Positions 9,352 through 18,882 of a stretch of DNA of 64,000 nucleotides are shown here, piece after piece. Below the pieces are notes generated by a model, which was not told the DNA's origin, ran no database searches, and saw nothing but the letters and a program-made list of their open reading frames with translations. Made by a program: the position numbers and the translations under genes. The first letter of the stretch is position 1. Every line of letters starts with the position of its first letter. Source of the DNA: Micavibrio sp. (lineage in GTDB: Bacteria > Pseudomonadota > Alphaproteobacteria > Micavibrionales > Micavibrionaceae); assembly GCA_012960155.1 (NCBI GenBank), contig DUBU01000021.1:1-64000 (forward strand), in the 5' to 3' direction.

Positions 9352-9505
9352 ATAAATCCTTACAAAAACTGAATATTCCGAGTACAGCATGGACGCATGC
9401 CATCATCAAGTCCTTATAAAGATTCATACGCAAAGAATTCACCTTGCCTTCGCAAAAACTATAGATGACAATGTTACAAATGCTTTTTAAATCAGGAATC
9501 TAGAT

Positions 9506-10795
9506 ATGATCAAAATTGACAGTGACAATGCCGCCATTGAGAAAAATATCCGCCTCATGGAAAAACGTATCGAGGAATATGGTGGCTACCTTGACCCTGA
9601 TCTTTACATCACCTGTGAAAACGGAGAGATGAGCGTTGAAAAACACGGCTTCATCAACCCGACAAAGCCTCTGATTGCGCTACCAACAGACTTGTTACTG
9701 CCGGCAGAAGCCATGAAAATGAGCGTAAAAAATGATGAGATGTTTATGAATCCTGACAAGGGTACGTTAACAGACATCCAAACAGAGATGGCTGAAACCA
9801 TGCTGGATCTGTACAACCTGACAACAAAAATCAAAAACCACAAGGCAAGCTGCTGCTGGTTCACATACCAAGAAGCGCCAGAAGCTCTGGAAGACTTAAT
9901 GTCCGCGCGGGCCATGAACGACAACCAAAACAAGTTCATGAAATTCACACGCGGCGAAAGCGATCTCGATAGAGATCAGTTCCTTTGCGAAACATACGTA
10001 AAAACCAGAACAATCGGCTATAAAAACCCTGACTCCGAAGACGATGATGCGCCGCAGACTAAAATCATGCCCATCGTCGACTTCATCAACCACCACGCCA
10101 CAGGCGCTAATTTCGGTTTCGCAAAAGGCTTTGATAACACGCAAAAAGACAAAGAATTTTTGCAGATTAAGGATAGCCGCCCGCTGACAAACAGCAATGA
10201 GTGCTTCGCCTATTACAATCAGATGGACACTCTGGATGCCTTTATTAACTATGGCTTTCCGGATACCAGCACAAATTTTGTACGCTCCGTACCTGTTGAG
10301 TTCAGCCTGCCCGATGGCACCGTCATTGCGGCGCGCGGCCTGATGGGCGCCAATAAAAAAGGCAAACTGAATAAAACACTGGCCGGCTTGCGCCCCTACA
10401 TTCCACCGACAATTATAAATACGGAGGAAAGACTGGAAGTATCCTACTTCATTATCCCTTGTGATGCGCAGACACAGCACGCTTTGCGCCGTGTTTTAAG
10501 ATTATTTATATCCAACCGTGCCGCACGCAAACTCAATACAAATCAAATTTGGGCAGAGGTTCTAAAGGCTGAGGAAATCATCGTCTCGACCAATGTTAAA
10601 TTCTATCAGGACCTGATCATGAAATGTGATCAGAATCTAGCCAAAGCGCCAAACGCCTCCTGGGAAATGACCAAAATGGTTGCGCGCATGCAATTGGAAA
10701 AACTTTTCAAATACCACTACGAAGAGAGCCACTTTACAGGCGAAGCCTCTACAAATGCCGGCGCAGAGACCGAAGAGTTCGCCGCCGCTGAATAA
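9506..10795 (+). CDS. SET-domain protein lysine methyltransferase (SETD3/Rubisco LSMT-like)
   Basis: 429 aa, no signal peptide, so cytoplasmic. A split SET fold can be followed. Residues 53-70 (TKPLIALPTDLLLPAEAM) match the early SET strands. Residues 155-171 match the inserted helical region. D192-x-x-N195-H196 and N202 form the NH cofactor motif. Residues 232-251 (ECFAYYNQMDTLDAFINYGF) contain the catalytic Tyr249 in the NYGF motif. The C-terminal 150 residues (LRRVLRLFISNRAARKL and later helices) resemble the LSMT substrate-binding domain. The family transfers methyl from SAM to protein lysine or histidine. It sits between two pilin genes, divergent from the pilin-1 operon. AGGAA lies 7 nt before the ATG. 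The substrate is unknown; pilin is an inference. Confidence 0.78.
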   Translation: MIKIDSDNAAIEKNIRLMEKRIEEYGGYLDPDLYITCENGEMSVEKHGFINPTKPLIALPTDLLLPAEAMKMSVKNDEMFMNPDKGTLTDIQTEMAETMLDLYNLTTKIKNHKASCCWFTYQEAPEALEDLMSARAMNDNQNKFMKFTRGESDLDRDQFLCETYVKTRTIGYKNPDSEDDDAPQTKIMPIVDFINHHATGANFGFAKGFDNTQKDKEFLQIKDSRPLTNSNECFAYYNQMDTLDAFINYGFPDTSTNFVRSVPVEFSLPDGTVIAARGLMGANKKGKLNKTLAGLRPYIPPTIINTEERLEVSYFIIPCDAQTQHALRRVLRLFISNRAARKLNTNQIWAEVLKAEEIIVSTNVKFYQDLIMKCDQNLAKAPNASWEMTKMVARMQLEKLFKYHYEESHFTGEASTNAGAETEEFAAAE

Positions 10796-10822
10796 GCGAT
10801 AAATTTTGAAATCCAAACATGA

Positions 10823-10850
10823 AAAAGCCCGCTAAAGCGGGCTTTTAAAA
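10823..10850. terminator. Bidirectional rho-independent terminator
   Basis: A perfect 10-bp stem (AAAAGCCCGC / GCGGGCTTTT) with a 4-nt TAAA loop lies between the convergent SET methyltransferase and pilin-2 genes. A or T tracts on both sides allow it to work in both directions. Confidence 0.9.
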
Positions 10851-10869
10851 TTTCTATGCTCAACAATTC

Positions 10870-11475
10870 TTAGAATGTTGAAAGCAGTGTGTAAGTACCT
10901 GTGTATGTACCTGGGACGTTGTTCGCTTTAAAGTTCAGAATACCACCGATAGAAACGTTACCGATTGTACCTGAGTTAACTACAGCACCTGTACGAACGT
11001 TACCACCAGACTTAAATGTCTTAGTATACGCCGCCATTTTTGCTGTCGCTTTGTAAAGCAACTTAACAACTTTAATCGTTTTAGATGTCGCACCACCCGC
11101 ACCTGCTGTTGACAGTGTCAAAACACCGGCAGCAAATTCAGGAATAGACAGTGTGAATGTCGCACTTTTTGGTGCTGTCAAAGCTACTTTACCGTTTGTA
11201 CCGGCAGAGATGATAACACCTTTGGTGATTGTAGAACCACCAGCAGCTGATTGCAAAGTAAGAACACCTGCTGATTTTACCGCGAAAGTACCGAAGTTCA
11301 GTTTTGTTAACTGGCTAACGCCAAGTGGGTTAACAATTTTCGCTGTAATGTTCATAGTGTCTGACGCTGAGGCCTGGGCCCAAGCATCGCCGGTCAAGAA
11401 TGGGTTAGGGACAAAAGTACTTAATGCCACCATAGCCACGCCCGTACCGAGGGCTTTTTTATTGAGATGACTCAT
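10870..11475 (-). CDS. DUF4402-like major pilin candidate (subunit 2)
   Basis: 201 aa from the ATG at 11475, which has AAGGAG 7 nt upstream; a longer frame to 11559 lacks this. The signal peptide ends near GDAWAQA. The mature protein is cysteine-free and rich in Gly, Ala, Thr and Lys (about 14 lysines). It has the DUF4402 pattern: an early NITAKIVNPLGVSQLTKLNFG strand pair region and a C-terminal PGTYTGTYTLLSTF strand suited to donor-strand exchange. A strong ribosome-binding site, its own promoter and a good terminator suggest high expression, as expected for a major pilin. It is convergent with the SET methyltransferase gene and downstream of the TPR-sulfotransferase. Confidence 0.72.
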   Translation of the reverse strand: MSHLNKKALGTGVAMVALSTFVPNPFLTGDAWAQASASDTMNITAKIVNPLGVSQLTKLNFGTFAVKSAGVLTLQSAAGGSTITKGVIISAGTNGKVALTAPKSATFTLSIPEFAAGVLTLSTAGAGGATSKTIKVVKLLYKATAKMAAYTKTFKSGGNVRTGAVVNSGTIGNVSIGGILNFKANNVPGTYTGTYTLLSTF

Positions 11476-11565
11476 GACTACACTCCTTGCTTCAATAAAA
11501 TTGTGAGCCTGTAAACCAGAGAAACTCCTGTTTCTCTTTCCGGTTAATGACAGAAACACAGATGC

Positions 11566-11593
11566 AGCTTACCACATTCATAGAATCATGCAA
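11566..11593 (-). promoter_or_regulatory. Candidate promoter of pilin 2
   Basis: On the minus strand TTGCAT (11593-11588), a 16-nt spacer and TAAGCT (11571-11566) would start transcription near 11559, giving a leader of about 85 nt. The rest of the 280-bp gap up to the sulfotransferase stop (11476-11755) shows no gene. Confidence 0.35.
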
Positions 11594-11755
11594 AGGCCAA
11601 AAACCCTTTTTGCATAAGCACTTGTGACTAAAATACACCTGTTCTTACACTATACAGTCAGAGACTAAACAAACTATTAACGCACTGCGAGAACACATAT
11701 ATCTAAAGATCATGTACTTAAAAGTGTGTAATAAACGGCCTTATATACTGAGGCC

Positions 11756-14167
11756 TCAATCCACCAAACCTGCCTCTTTCAATCGGTCGTAGGTTGGCTG
11801 AAGTTGTTCCTCATAGCGTCTCCAAGCCTCTACAGAAGTCTTATAAATAGGTTTAATGACCTGGTTTTTACTTGCCGTTAGAACAGCACGCTTCTGTTTA
11901 TGCGGCTCAAGGCACGCATCATCCCACTCCAGTCCAACGTAATCGATAAGCTTACGAGCGTTTTCTTCGAAATTATTAACTGTATCCTCGTAATTAACCT
12001 CAAGAAAACTACCTTCAGGCAATATTTCGCGCCAGTAATTTACCATATCATTATAAGCAATGTACTGCTCAGCCATCAGCTCCAGATCATATGACCAGAT
12101 ATGACCGACCGCGAAATTCTGCTTGTAACAAGACAGCAAATTATCCATCGGGTTACGACGACAGACAATAATCTTTGCATTCGGCAGTATACACTTCAGC
12201 AGCGCAATACTGTTATAATTACCAGGCATCTTATCGGTAATGCGCTTAGCCTGCCCTGTATCATCGCGCTTCTTAATCAAATCAACATAAGCCTCACCCA
12301 TCATATTGGCATTCTCATGCTTCAAAGGCCCCTTGGTGCGCACTACAGTATTCAGATCATATAGCTCGCCCGCGCCAAAAACGTCAGGATGTGAAGAAAT
12401 AATCTGTTCCGTCAATGTCGTGCCGGAACGCGGCATACCACAAATAAATACAGGCAAATCGGACTGGCAGCCCAATCCCTCAAACGATTTAACCATATCG
12501 GCCGAAAAGGCGTTCTTGCGTGCTGTAAAGCCCTTCCACACAAGATCTTTATCATAGTATTTAGACTCTAACTTAAGATCATTCGCCTTTTTCAAATGCT
12601 CGAAGGCCTTGTCATAATCTTTGATATGCTGGTACACATCAAACATCGTAAAGTGGATATTCGCCTGCGCATCCAGACCAAAATCATCAACTTTATCAGC
12701 AATAGACTTAATAGCGGCGAAGTCTGGGTCATCCTCGGTAAACTTTTTGAATGATGTCAAACTGGCATAAAACGCAGGAGATGTTGAAGCTGTTTCACGG
12801 GCAGATTCCAGAACCTCATAGGCTTCGTCTTTACGGTTAATAGTTAGAAGCATCTCCGCCTTCAATATTAAAGCAGTAGGGTTTTTAGGCGCATGAGCTA
12901 AAATTTTCTCAACAATTTCAATTGCCTTATCAACCTGATTAGCTTGCTCATATAACCTGGCTTTTTGAGCAAGAAGATGCGGCGTTTCATCACCTAAGTC
13001 AGTTGCCTGATCGAGTGCTTCAATAGCTTCATCAATCATATCCAGGTTCTGTCGAATTTCAGCAAGCTTAACCAAAGAACGCATTGATTCGGGCTCTAGT
13101 GCCAGCGCCTGCTGCATTACAGCGTCCGCCTCGTCATAGCTATCCATTGCCAGCAGAACATCCACCATATCCAGATAGTGAATGGCTTCTTCTGGCTCTA
13201 AACGAATCGCTTTATCAGCAGCCTGATAGGCATCATCCAAACGCCCCATACCGCGCAAGCCAACACAAAGAATGCTGAGCGCCTCTGTATGATCTTCTTT
13301 AAATGACAGAGCATAACGTGCCGCAGTAATCGCTTCGGGATAACGCTCTTGCTCAAGGTATGTCATCGCCAGATTAGCGTGCGCTGTGTAATAGTCCGGC
13401 TTGCAATCCGTGGCCTTCTTATAAGCTTTGAAAGCCTCATCAAATTCACCCAAATCACGCAGCGCATTCGCCAGATTATTCCATGCTTCCGCATTAGTAT
13501 CATCCAGCTCAACAGCCTTTTCGCCTTTTTCTTTAGCATCATCGAGTTCACCGATGGTACGCAATGTATTAGACCAATTCGCAAACACCTTGCTATTATC
13601 AGGCGCCATCTCAGCCAGCTGCTCCCAAACATCAAGAGCTTCCTGATACTTCTCCTGAGGAACAAGCGAAATACCTAAGTTGATATATGCGTCCGGATTC
13701 TCCTCATTTATAACGGTTGCCTGCGCCGCGGCCTCTTCAGCTTCTTCATAGCGCTCCATAAGGTAAAGCGCATAAGACTTGCTCGCCCATGCCTCGTAAA
13801 GCTCAGGCTCAATCGCCAGCGCTTCATCAAAAGCTTCGATTGCCTCTTCATTCTTGTCATTAACAGACAGAATAACGCCATAATTAACCCAGCAGCCCGG
13901 AACTTCAGGTTCGACCTCGACCGAAATCTTGCCATATTTCATGGCCTCCTCAGCATTACCGCGCTGAAAAAGCAGCGATGCCAGATGGTAAACAGTCGGA
14001 AAATGATCAGGTACAGCGCGCAGAATATCTTTATAAGTACGCTCGGCGATTGTCAGGTTACCGCTTCGGTGATGCGCCTGCGCAAGCTTTGACGCTTCTT
14101 CCAGCGTAACTTCTTGACCACCAGTGGTCTGATCTTCTGCCTTGGAACTTGTTTCTGCTGCTGACAC
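11756..14167 (-). CDS. TPR-repeat sulfotransferase
   Basis: 803 aa starting at GTG (AGGAG 8 nt upstream). About residues 20-520 are tandem tetratricopeptide repeats (AWNNLANALRDLGEFDEAF, AYKKATDCKPDYYTAHANLA and similar). The C-terminal third is a PAPS-dependent sulfotransferase. The 5'-phosphosulphate loop is FICGMPRSGTTLTEQIISSH near residue 574. The 3'-phosphate region is KIIVCRRNPMDNLLSCYKQN. This resembles tyrosylprotein sulfotransferase-like bacterial enzymes. No signal peptide. It lies directly upstream of pilin 2 on the same strand, so a role in modifying a surface protein or glycan is possible; the acceptor cannot be read from sequence. Confidence 0.87.
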   Translation of the reverse strand: MSAAETSSKAEDQTTGGQEVTLEEASKLAQAHHRSGNLTIAERTYKDILRAVPDHFPTVYHLASLLFQRGNAEEAMKYGKISVEVEPEVPGCWVNYGVILSVNDKNEEAIEAFDEALAIEPELYEAWASKSYALYLMERYEEAEEAAAQATVINEENPDAYINLGISLVPQEKYQEALDVWEQLAEMAPDNSKVFANWSNTLRTIGELDDAKEKGEKAVELDDTNAEAWNNLANALRDLGEFDEAFKAYKKATDCKPDYYTAHANLAMTYLEQERYPEAITAARYALSFKEDHTEALSILCVGLRGMGRLDDAYQAADKAIRLEPEEAIHYLDMVDVLLAMDSYDEADAVMQQALALEPESMRSLVKLAEIRQNLDMIDEAIEALDQATDLGDETPHLLAQKARLYEQANQVDKAIEIVEKILAHAPKNPTALILKAEMLLTINRKDEAYEVLESARETASTSPAFYASLTSFKKFTEDDPDFAAIKSIADKVDDFGLDAQANIHFTMFDVYQHIKDYDKAFEHLKKANDLKLESKYYDKDLVWKGFTARKNAFSADMVKSFEGLGCQSDLPVFICGMPRSGTTLTEQIISSHPDVFGAGELYDLNTVVRTKGPLKHENANMMGEAYVDLIKKRDDTGQAKRITDKMPGNYNSIALLKCILPNAKIIVCRRNPMDNLLSCYKQNFAVGHIWSYDLELMAEQYIAYNDMVNYWREILPEGSFLEVNYEDTVNNFEENARKLIDYVGLEWDDACLEPHKQKRAVLTASKNQVIKPIYKTSVEAWRRYEEQLQPTYDRLKEAGLVD

Positions 14168-14337
14168 GGTGCAATCTCCTGCTACATAATCTTTACTTCA
14201 GCGTAAAAGTTTAGAAGGTTAACGCCGCAACGTAAAGCCCATCATGTTAACCAATCCTCACATTAATTAACCAGGGCCTTAAATATAAGAAATCCACAGA
14301 TTATCCCCATTTTATACACAACAATCCTTTGTTTGCA

Positions 14338-14366
14338 TTGACGGATTCGCAATTGCCACTTAACCT
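14338..14366 (+). promoter_or_regulatory. Candidate sigma-70 promoter of the AMIN lipoprotein gene
   Basis: TTGACG (14338-14343), a 17-nt spacer and TAACCT (14361-14366). The predicted start near 14373 makes the in-frame TTG at 14381 an unlikely start codon and favours the ATG at 14438. Confidence 0.4.
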
Positions 14367-14437
14367 AGTAATCGGGTGACTTGCCTAAATTCTTGGGCAA
14401 ATTTAGTAAATTTATATCAGGATTCTCGCCATGCCTT

Positions 14438-15424
14438 ATGGCGCCCTGCAGCGATTCGGCTGCACTCGGGACATATAGATGCCTATGCATTCTGATGCTG
14501 CTCAGCTTTACAGTTGTGCTGTCGGGCTGTGGCAACTGGCTTTTCGGCGAATCATCCTCATCTTCACAGTCATCCGCAAGCACCCAAAACGTAGCCCCAG
14601 CACCGCCCGGAAGCACTTTGATGCCCGGCGATCCCAATGCCCCAACTGACGCTACAGCACCCAGCTATGTATCCAATTATGTTGACCCACTGCTAGAGGC
14701 TGGCCCTCTGGAATTAAGGCCTGACGGGTCTTTAGGCTCTCTTGGCCTCAATCTGGATACCTATTTCGCGCACAACCTGGACGGCATGCACACAAACGAA
14801 GCCCGTATCGGCCGCATTGAAAACGTCCTGTCAGCCATGCAAAAAGATCTGCGCCGCATGGCACCACCCATACAGCGCCTTATCTCCATCGAGAGCGATA
14901 TCAGAGCATTAGTCACCCAACTAAGCCAACTCGCAGAAGAAGAGCCCGAAGCCATCGCGCCCCCGACGCAAATGGCCGGCAACACAATGAACGCACCGCC
15001 CGCGTCCAGCGCTCCGATGGCTGTCGCCCCTGTCACGCCGCCGCAAACAGGCGGCAAAGCTGTGCCTGCGGCCGCAAACGGCACGACTGTAAATCGCGTG
15101 CGTATCGGCGAACACAAAGATAAAACAAGAATTGTACTGGATGTCAGCGGTCCTGCCTCGTACCGCTATGACCTAGATAACGGCGAGAATCTACTGGTTA
15201 TCGAACTGCCGGGCACATCATGGTCCGCGCTGAACCAATGGCAAGGTAAAAAGTCACCCCTTTTGGCCTCCTATAGCGCCGCTGCCACAGGAAGTGGCGG
15301 CTCCCGCCTTGTCATTCAGTTACGAGAGAGTGCATCTGTGATCAACGAATCCGTGATACAGGAGAATGGCTACCCTGACTACCGCATCGTCATCGACGTC
15401 AAAGGGTCAACCATTCACCAATAG
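14438..15424 (+). CDS. AMIN-domain lipoprotein
   Basis: 328 aa from the ATG at 14438. The frame extends up to a TTG at 14381, and the best Shine-Dalgarno (AGGA, 14419-14422) better suits an out-of-frame ATG at 14431, so the start is uncertain. A hydrophobic segment ends in the lipobox LSGC (near residue 30), indicating a lipoprotein. A Ser-, Pro- and Ala-rich linker is followed by a short coiled-coil-like stretch (RIGRIENVLSAMQKDLRRM) and a second Pro/Ala linker. The last 110 residues are an AMIN-like domain (VNRVRIGEHKDKTRIVLDV, LVIELPGTSW, RLVIQLRES), a fold that binds peptidoglycan or targets envelope complexes. The exact role is unknown. Confidence 0.7.
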   Translation: MAPCSDSAALGTYRCLCILMLLSFTVVLSGCGNWLFGESSSSSQSSASTQNVAPAPPGSTLMPGDPNAPTDATAPSYVSNYVDPLLEAGPLELRPDGSLGSLGLNLDTYFAHNLDGMHTNEARIGRIENVLSAMQKDLRRMAPPIQRLISIESDIRALVTQLSQLAEEEPEAIAPPTQMAGNTMNAPPASSAPMAVAPVTPPQTGGKAVPAAANGTTVNRVRIGEHKDKTRIVLDVSGPASYRYDLDNGENLLVIELPGTSWSALNQWQGKKSPLLASYSAAATGSGGSRLVIQLRESASVINESVIQENGYPDYRIVIDVKGSTIHQ

Positions 15425-15452
15425 GATCGTGATCAATTCTTAAAATATAGGC

Positions 15453-16064
15453 TTAGTTGTTATAGCGCGGCTTCTCGAAGCGCTTCGGATCGCTATAGAT
15501 AAATAGGCTTCTATCAAGACTGATCCCTGTTTGCATCTCAAACAGTTCAATCTCTGTTACGTTACCGAGTGAATCGGTCACGCGCCATTTCTTCAGCCAC
15601 ATAGGGTTTTCCTGAAAGCCCAGCGTGATAGAGCCCGCACCCGGATCAGCCGTTTGCGTTAAAGTGATCTGTAGCAGTCCCCCTTCACGGCGCAAATCAG
15701 TAACCGTGATATCACCTGACAGCGACAAATCAGAACGCAGCAGGAAATCAGCCAAAGTCTGGCCAATCGGCGCATTACTCTGCTCCTGCAGCTCGGCATC
15801 ATAGAAATAGATAAAGAAGCTATCAGCGACAATAAAGTCCTCCAGATCGTCATACTCGAAACGCAGACGACCGGGACGGTTTAGATAAAACGTACCTTTG
15901 AGCTGGCTACCATCAGGTGATGTTTGCAAAAAACGCGCTTTCGCCGTATCCAGCGACTTTAAATAAGTTTCCGCCTGCACAACCGCAGGCGGACGCTTCG
16001 CAGATTGCGCCTGCGCTGCCGTAAAGGGAAACACCATCAAAAGAATCAGTAATAAATATCGCAT
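15453..16064 (-). CDS. lolA: LolA-like outer-membrane lipoprotein carrier
   Basis: 203 aa with a signal peptide ending AQAQ near residue 20. The mature protein follows the LolA pattern: LKSLDTAKARFLQTSPDGS, GTFYLNRPGRLRFEYDD, then antiparallel strands and GGLLQITLTQ. LolA shuttles lipoproteins across the periplasm from LolCDE to LolB; alphaproteobacterial members often lack a recognisable LolB partner. It is downstream of ftsK on the same strand, an order common in proteobacteria. Paralogues with other periplasmic roles exist, so the symbol is slightly less certain than the family. Confidence 0.82.
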   Translation of the reverse strand: MRYLLLILLMVFPFTAAQAQSAKRPPAVVQAETYLKSLDTAKARFLQTSPDGSQLKGTFYLNRPGRLRFEYDDLEDFIVADSFFIYFYDAELQEQSNAPIGQTLADFLLRSDLSLSGDITVTDLRREGGLLQITLTQTADPGAGSITLGFQENPMWLKKWRVTDSLGNVTEIELFEMQTGISLDRSLFIYSDPKRFEKPRYNN

Positions 16065-16170
16065 AGCTCACTCATACATAAATTAATCACGACTGCCCAT
16101 AGTTAATTGCGCCGCCTTGAATATATACGAGATATAACGATCAATCCTTTAGGAAAGTTTCTTACAAGCC

Positions 16171-18666
16171 TTAAGCATCAGAGAAATCAGACACAAGCAC
16201 TTCGCGCTTACCTGTCGGGCTGGCTTTGGACACAACACCCTGACGTTCCATTTCTTCAATGATACGTGCAGCGCGGTTATATCCGATTTGTAAGTGACGC
16301 TGGATAAAGCTGGTAGACGCCTTACCCTCACGTGCGATAACGGCCACGGCTTTATCATATAGCTCATCAACATCGCTGCTGCCGCCTTCATCACCAAACA
16401 TGGCATTCATGACTTCGCTGTCACCGAATTCGCCGCCCTCTGTAACTTCTTCCAGATATTGCGGTTCACCCTGTGCTTTCAGGAAGCTCACAACCTGCTC
16501 GACCTCATCATCGGATACGAACGGACCGTGTACGCGCTGAATACGACCACCAGGGGCCATATAAAGCATATCACCCATACCGAGCAGCTGCTCCGCGCCG
16601 CCTTCACCCAGAATGGTGCGGCTATCGATTTTCGATGTCACTTGGAAAGAAATACGGGTCGGGAAGTTGGCTTTGATAACACCTGTAATAACGTCAACGG
16701 ACGGACGCTGTGTTGCCATGATGATGTGAATACCCGCAGCACGCGCCATCTGCGCCAGACGCTGTACGGCATTTTCAACATCTTTACCAGCCACCAGCAT
16801 CAAATCGGCAAATTCATCGACGATCACCACGATATAGGGCAGCTCCGTCATATCCATTTGCTGGTCTTCGAACACAGGTTTGCCTGATTCAGGGTCAAAG
16901 CCCGTTTGAACCTTGCGCATCAATGTCTCGCCCTTTTTACGCGCCTCGACAAGGCGAGCGTTATAGCCTTCGATATTACGAACGCCCAGCTTTGACATCG
17001 CGCGGTAACGGTTTTCCATCTCCGCCACAGCCCATTTCAGCGCCACGACAGCCTTACCGGGCTCTGTCACCACAGGCGCCAGCAAATGCGGAATATCATC
17101 ATAAACGGACAGCTCCAGCATTTTAGGGTCAATCATAATCAAGCGGCACTTTTCAGGCGGCAATTGATACAGCAGCGACAACACCATCGTGTTCACAGCC
17201 ACCGACTTACCCGAACCCGTCGTACCCGCAATCAGCAAGTGCGGCATTTTGGCCAAATCCGCAATGATCGGCTCCCCGCCGATATTCTTACCTAAAATCA
17301 GCGGCAAATGCGCTTTGGTCTTTGCCACAGCCTGCGTTTCCAGTACTTCACGGAAATAAACTGTCTGGCGCTTTGCGTTCGGCAATTCAATACCGATTAC
17401 ATTGCGACCAGGCACCACAGCAGAACGCACAGACACCGCAGACATGGAACGCGCGATATCGTCAGACAAACCGATCACACGTGCAGATTTCGTACCTGGT
17501 GAAGGCTCCAGCTCGTACAGCGTAACGACAGGGCCGGGATGCACGCTGACAATCTCGCCGCTGACACTGAAATCAGCCAGCGTATTTTGCAAAAGCTCCG
17601 CATTCTGGCGCAAGGCTTCTTCATCAAGCTGCATATCTTCAACTTCCTGCGGCACATCCTGCAGCAGATCAACGGGCGGTAATTCCCACTGGATATCACC
17701 GCTCACACGGCCTGACAGTACCATATTACTCTGCTTCGCGCCTTTTTGCGCGGCCTTCTCGGGCGCAACAACTTTGATGCCCGCTTTGGCAGCAGGAGCA
17801 GCAGGCGTATCCACATCAAAGGGTGGTTCTTCATCCTTGCTGGACATAGGTGGCGTAATTTTCTGCAGGATAGATTTTTCTTCTTTAGCGGCCTTAGCAG
17901 GTTTTTCTTTTTTAACCTTAGGCGCGCGCTCACGCTTTTCTTTCGGCGCGGCATAGTCTTCGTCGTTATAATGACGCACCCAGTAAACAAAATCCGCCAG
18001 CGCATCAAAGACATTCAGGCTTATATTCAAAGCGCCTGCGGCAACCATCAGCACAAAGTCTTTCACCTGTGTACGTGTCACAGCGGCAGCATATAAAAAC
18101 GCGCTAAAACCTAAGACACCTGCCACTACAGCCACAATCGTATGTTCGTAAGTACCGCTGATACCGCTGATTTTTGTCGCAACACTATTCAGCATCAGAC
18201 TGCCGCCGCCGCCGCCAAGATAAGGCAGTACCAGCCAGTCACCTGACGGTATGCGCGCAAAGGCAATCGCCCCCAGAATAGTCGCCGCCAGCATCGCTGC
18301 AATTTTCGGCATCAAAGGCGCCATCGGTTTACGCTTCCACAAACGAAAGCCCCAAATCGAAAAAACAGCCGCCAGCACCACAGTGCCCAGCCCAATTGTC
18401 TGCAAGCCCAGATCTGCTACAAACGCACCGCTTTCACCAAGCCAGTTATGTACGATCTCGCTGTCATTGGCGCGTGCCGTATTCCATGACGGATCAGCAT
18501 TATTATAGGTCATGACAGACAGCATCAAAGCCGCCCCGCCGCCTAAAAAGCCGAACGCCAGCACATCAAAGATGCGTCGCGCCAAAAACGCCTGTACAGG
18601 TTCCGGCAGAAAACTGCGTTTTTTACGGTTTTTCTTCTTTTTTACGACTTTGGAATAACGCGCCAT
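16171..18666 (-). CDS. ftsK: DNA translocase FtsK
   Basis: 831 aa. The N-terminal 215 residues hold about four membrane segments, anchoring the protein at the septum. A charged Lys/Glu/Ala/Pro linker (about 225-320) is much shorter than in E. coli. The RecA-like motor has Walker A (GTTGSGKS near residue 480), Walker B ([13 protein letters not shown]) and [13 protein letters not shown]. The C-terminal gamma domain ([20 protein letters not shown]) is the winged helix that reads KOPS and activates XerCD. FtsK moves chromosome dimers and terminus DNA during division. It is followed by the LolA-like gene. Confidence 0.95.
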   Translation of the reverse strand: MARYSKVVKKKKNRKKRSFLPEPVQAFLARRIFDVLAFGFLGGGAALMLSVMTYNNADPSWNTARANDSEIVHNWLGESGAFVADLGLQTIGLGTVVLAAVFSIWGFRLWKRKPMAPLMPKIAAMLAATILGAIAFARIPSGDWLVLPYLGGGGGSLMLNSVATKISGISGTYEHTIVAVVAGVLGFSAFLYAAAVTRTQVKDFVLMVAAGALNISLNVFDALADFVYWVRHYNDEDYAAPKEKRERAPKVKKEKPAKAAKEEKSILQKITPPMSSKDEEPPFDVDTPAAPAAKAGIKVVAPEKAAQKGAKQSNMVLSGRVSGDIQWELPPVDLLQDVPQEVEDMQLDEEALRQNAELLQNTLADFSVSGEIVSVHPGPVVTLYELEPSPGTKSARVIGLSDDIARSMSAVSVRSAVVPGRNVIGIELPNAKRQTVYFREVLETQAVAKTKAHLPLILGKNIGGEPIIADLAKMPHLLIAGTTGSGKSVAVNTMVLSLLYQLPPEKCRLIMIDPKMLELSVYDDIPHLLAPVVTEPGKAVVALKWAVAEMENRYRAMSKLGVRNIEGYNARLVEARKKGETLMRKVQTGFDPESGKPVFEDQQMDMTELPYIVVIVDEFADLMLVAGKDVENAVQRLAQMARAAGIHIIMATQRPSVDVITGVIKANFPTRISFQVTSKIDSRTILGEGGAEQLLGMGDMLYMAPGGRIQRVHGPFVSDDEVEQVVSFLKAQGEPQYLEEVTEGGEFGDSEVMNAMFGDEGGSSDVDELYDKAVAVIAREGKASTSFIQRHLQIGYNRAARIIEEMERQGVVSKASPTGKREVLVSDFSDA

Positions 18667-18882
18667 GGTGATGTGATTCGTGAATACGGGTTAAGGATAT
18701 TGCCGCAAACGGAATATGCGGGGAATGATTATGTATTGTATCCGCCACAAGCCGCTATGGCAATGGCTTTTCCCGCGAATTAAGTGGCTGCGGCAACGCA
18801 CAATGAATCCCCCATGGACATTTTGCGGTTAATTCCCTACTCTGCGTGACAAGAATTTAAATGAAAAACAAGGGAGACTACA

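Noticed and set aside
9896-10480. A 194-codon minus-strand frame inside the SET methyltransferase gene.
   Set aside because: It is opposite a well-supported gene, lacks a ribosome-binding site and shows no domain pattern.
10823-10850. An attachment site or repeat near the pilin 2 gene.
   Set aside because: The palindrome has the stem, loop and T/A tracts of an ordinary bidirectional terminator.
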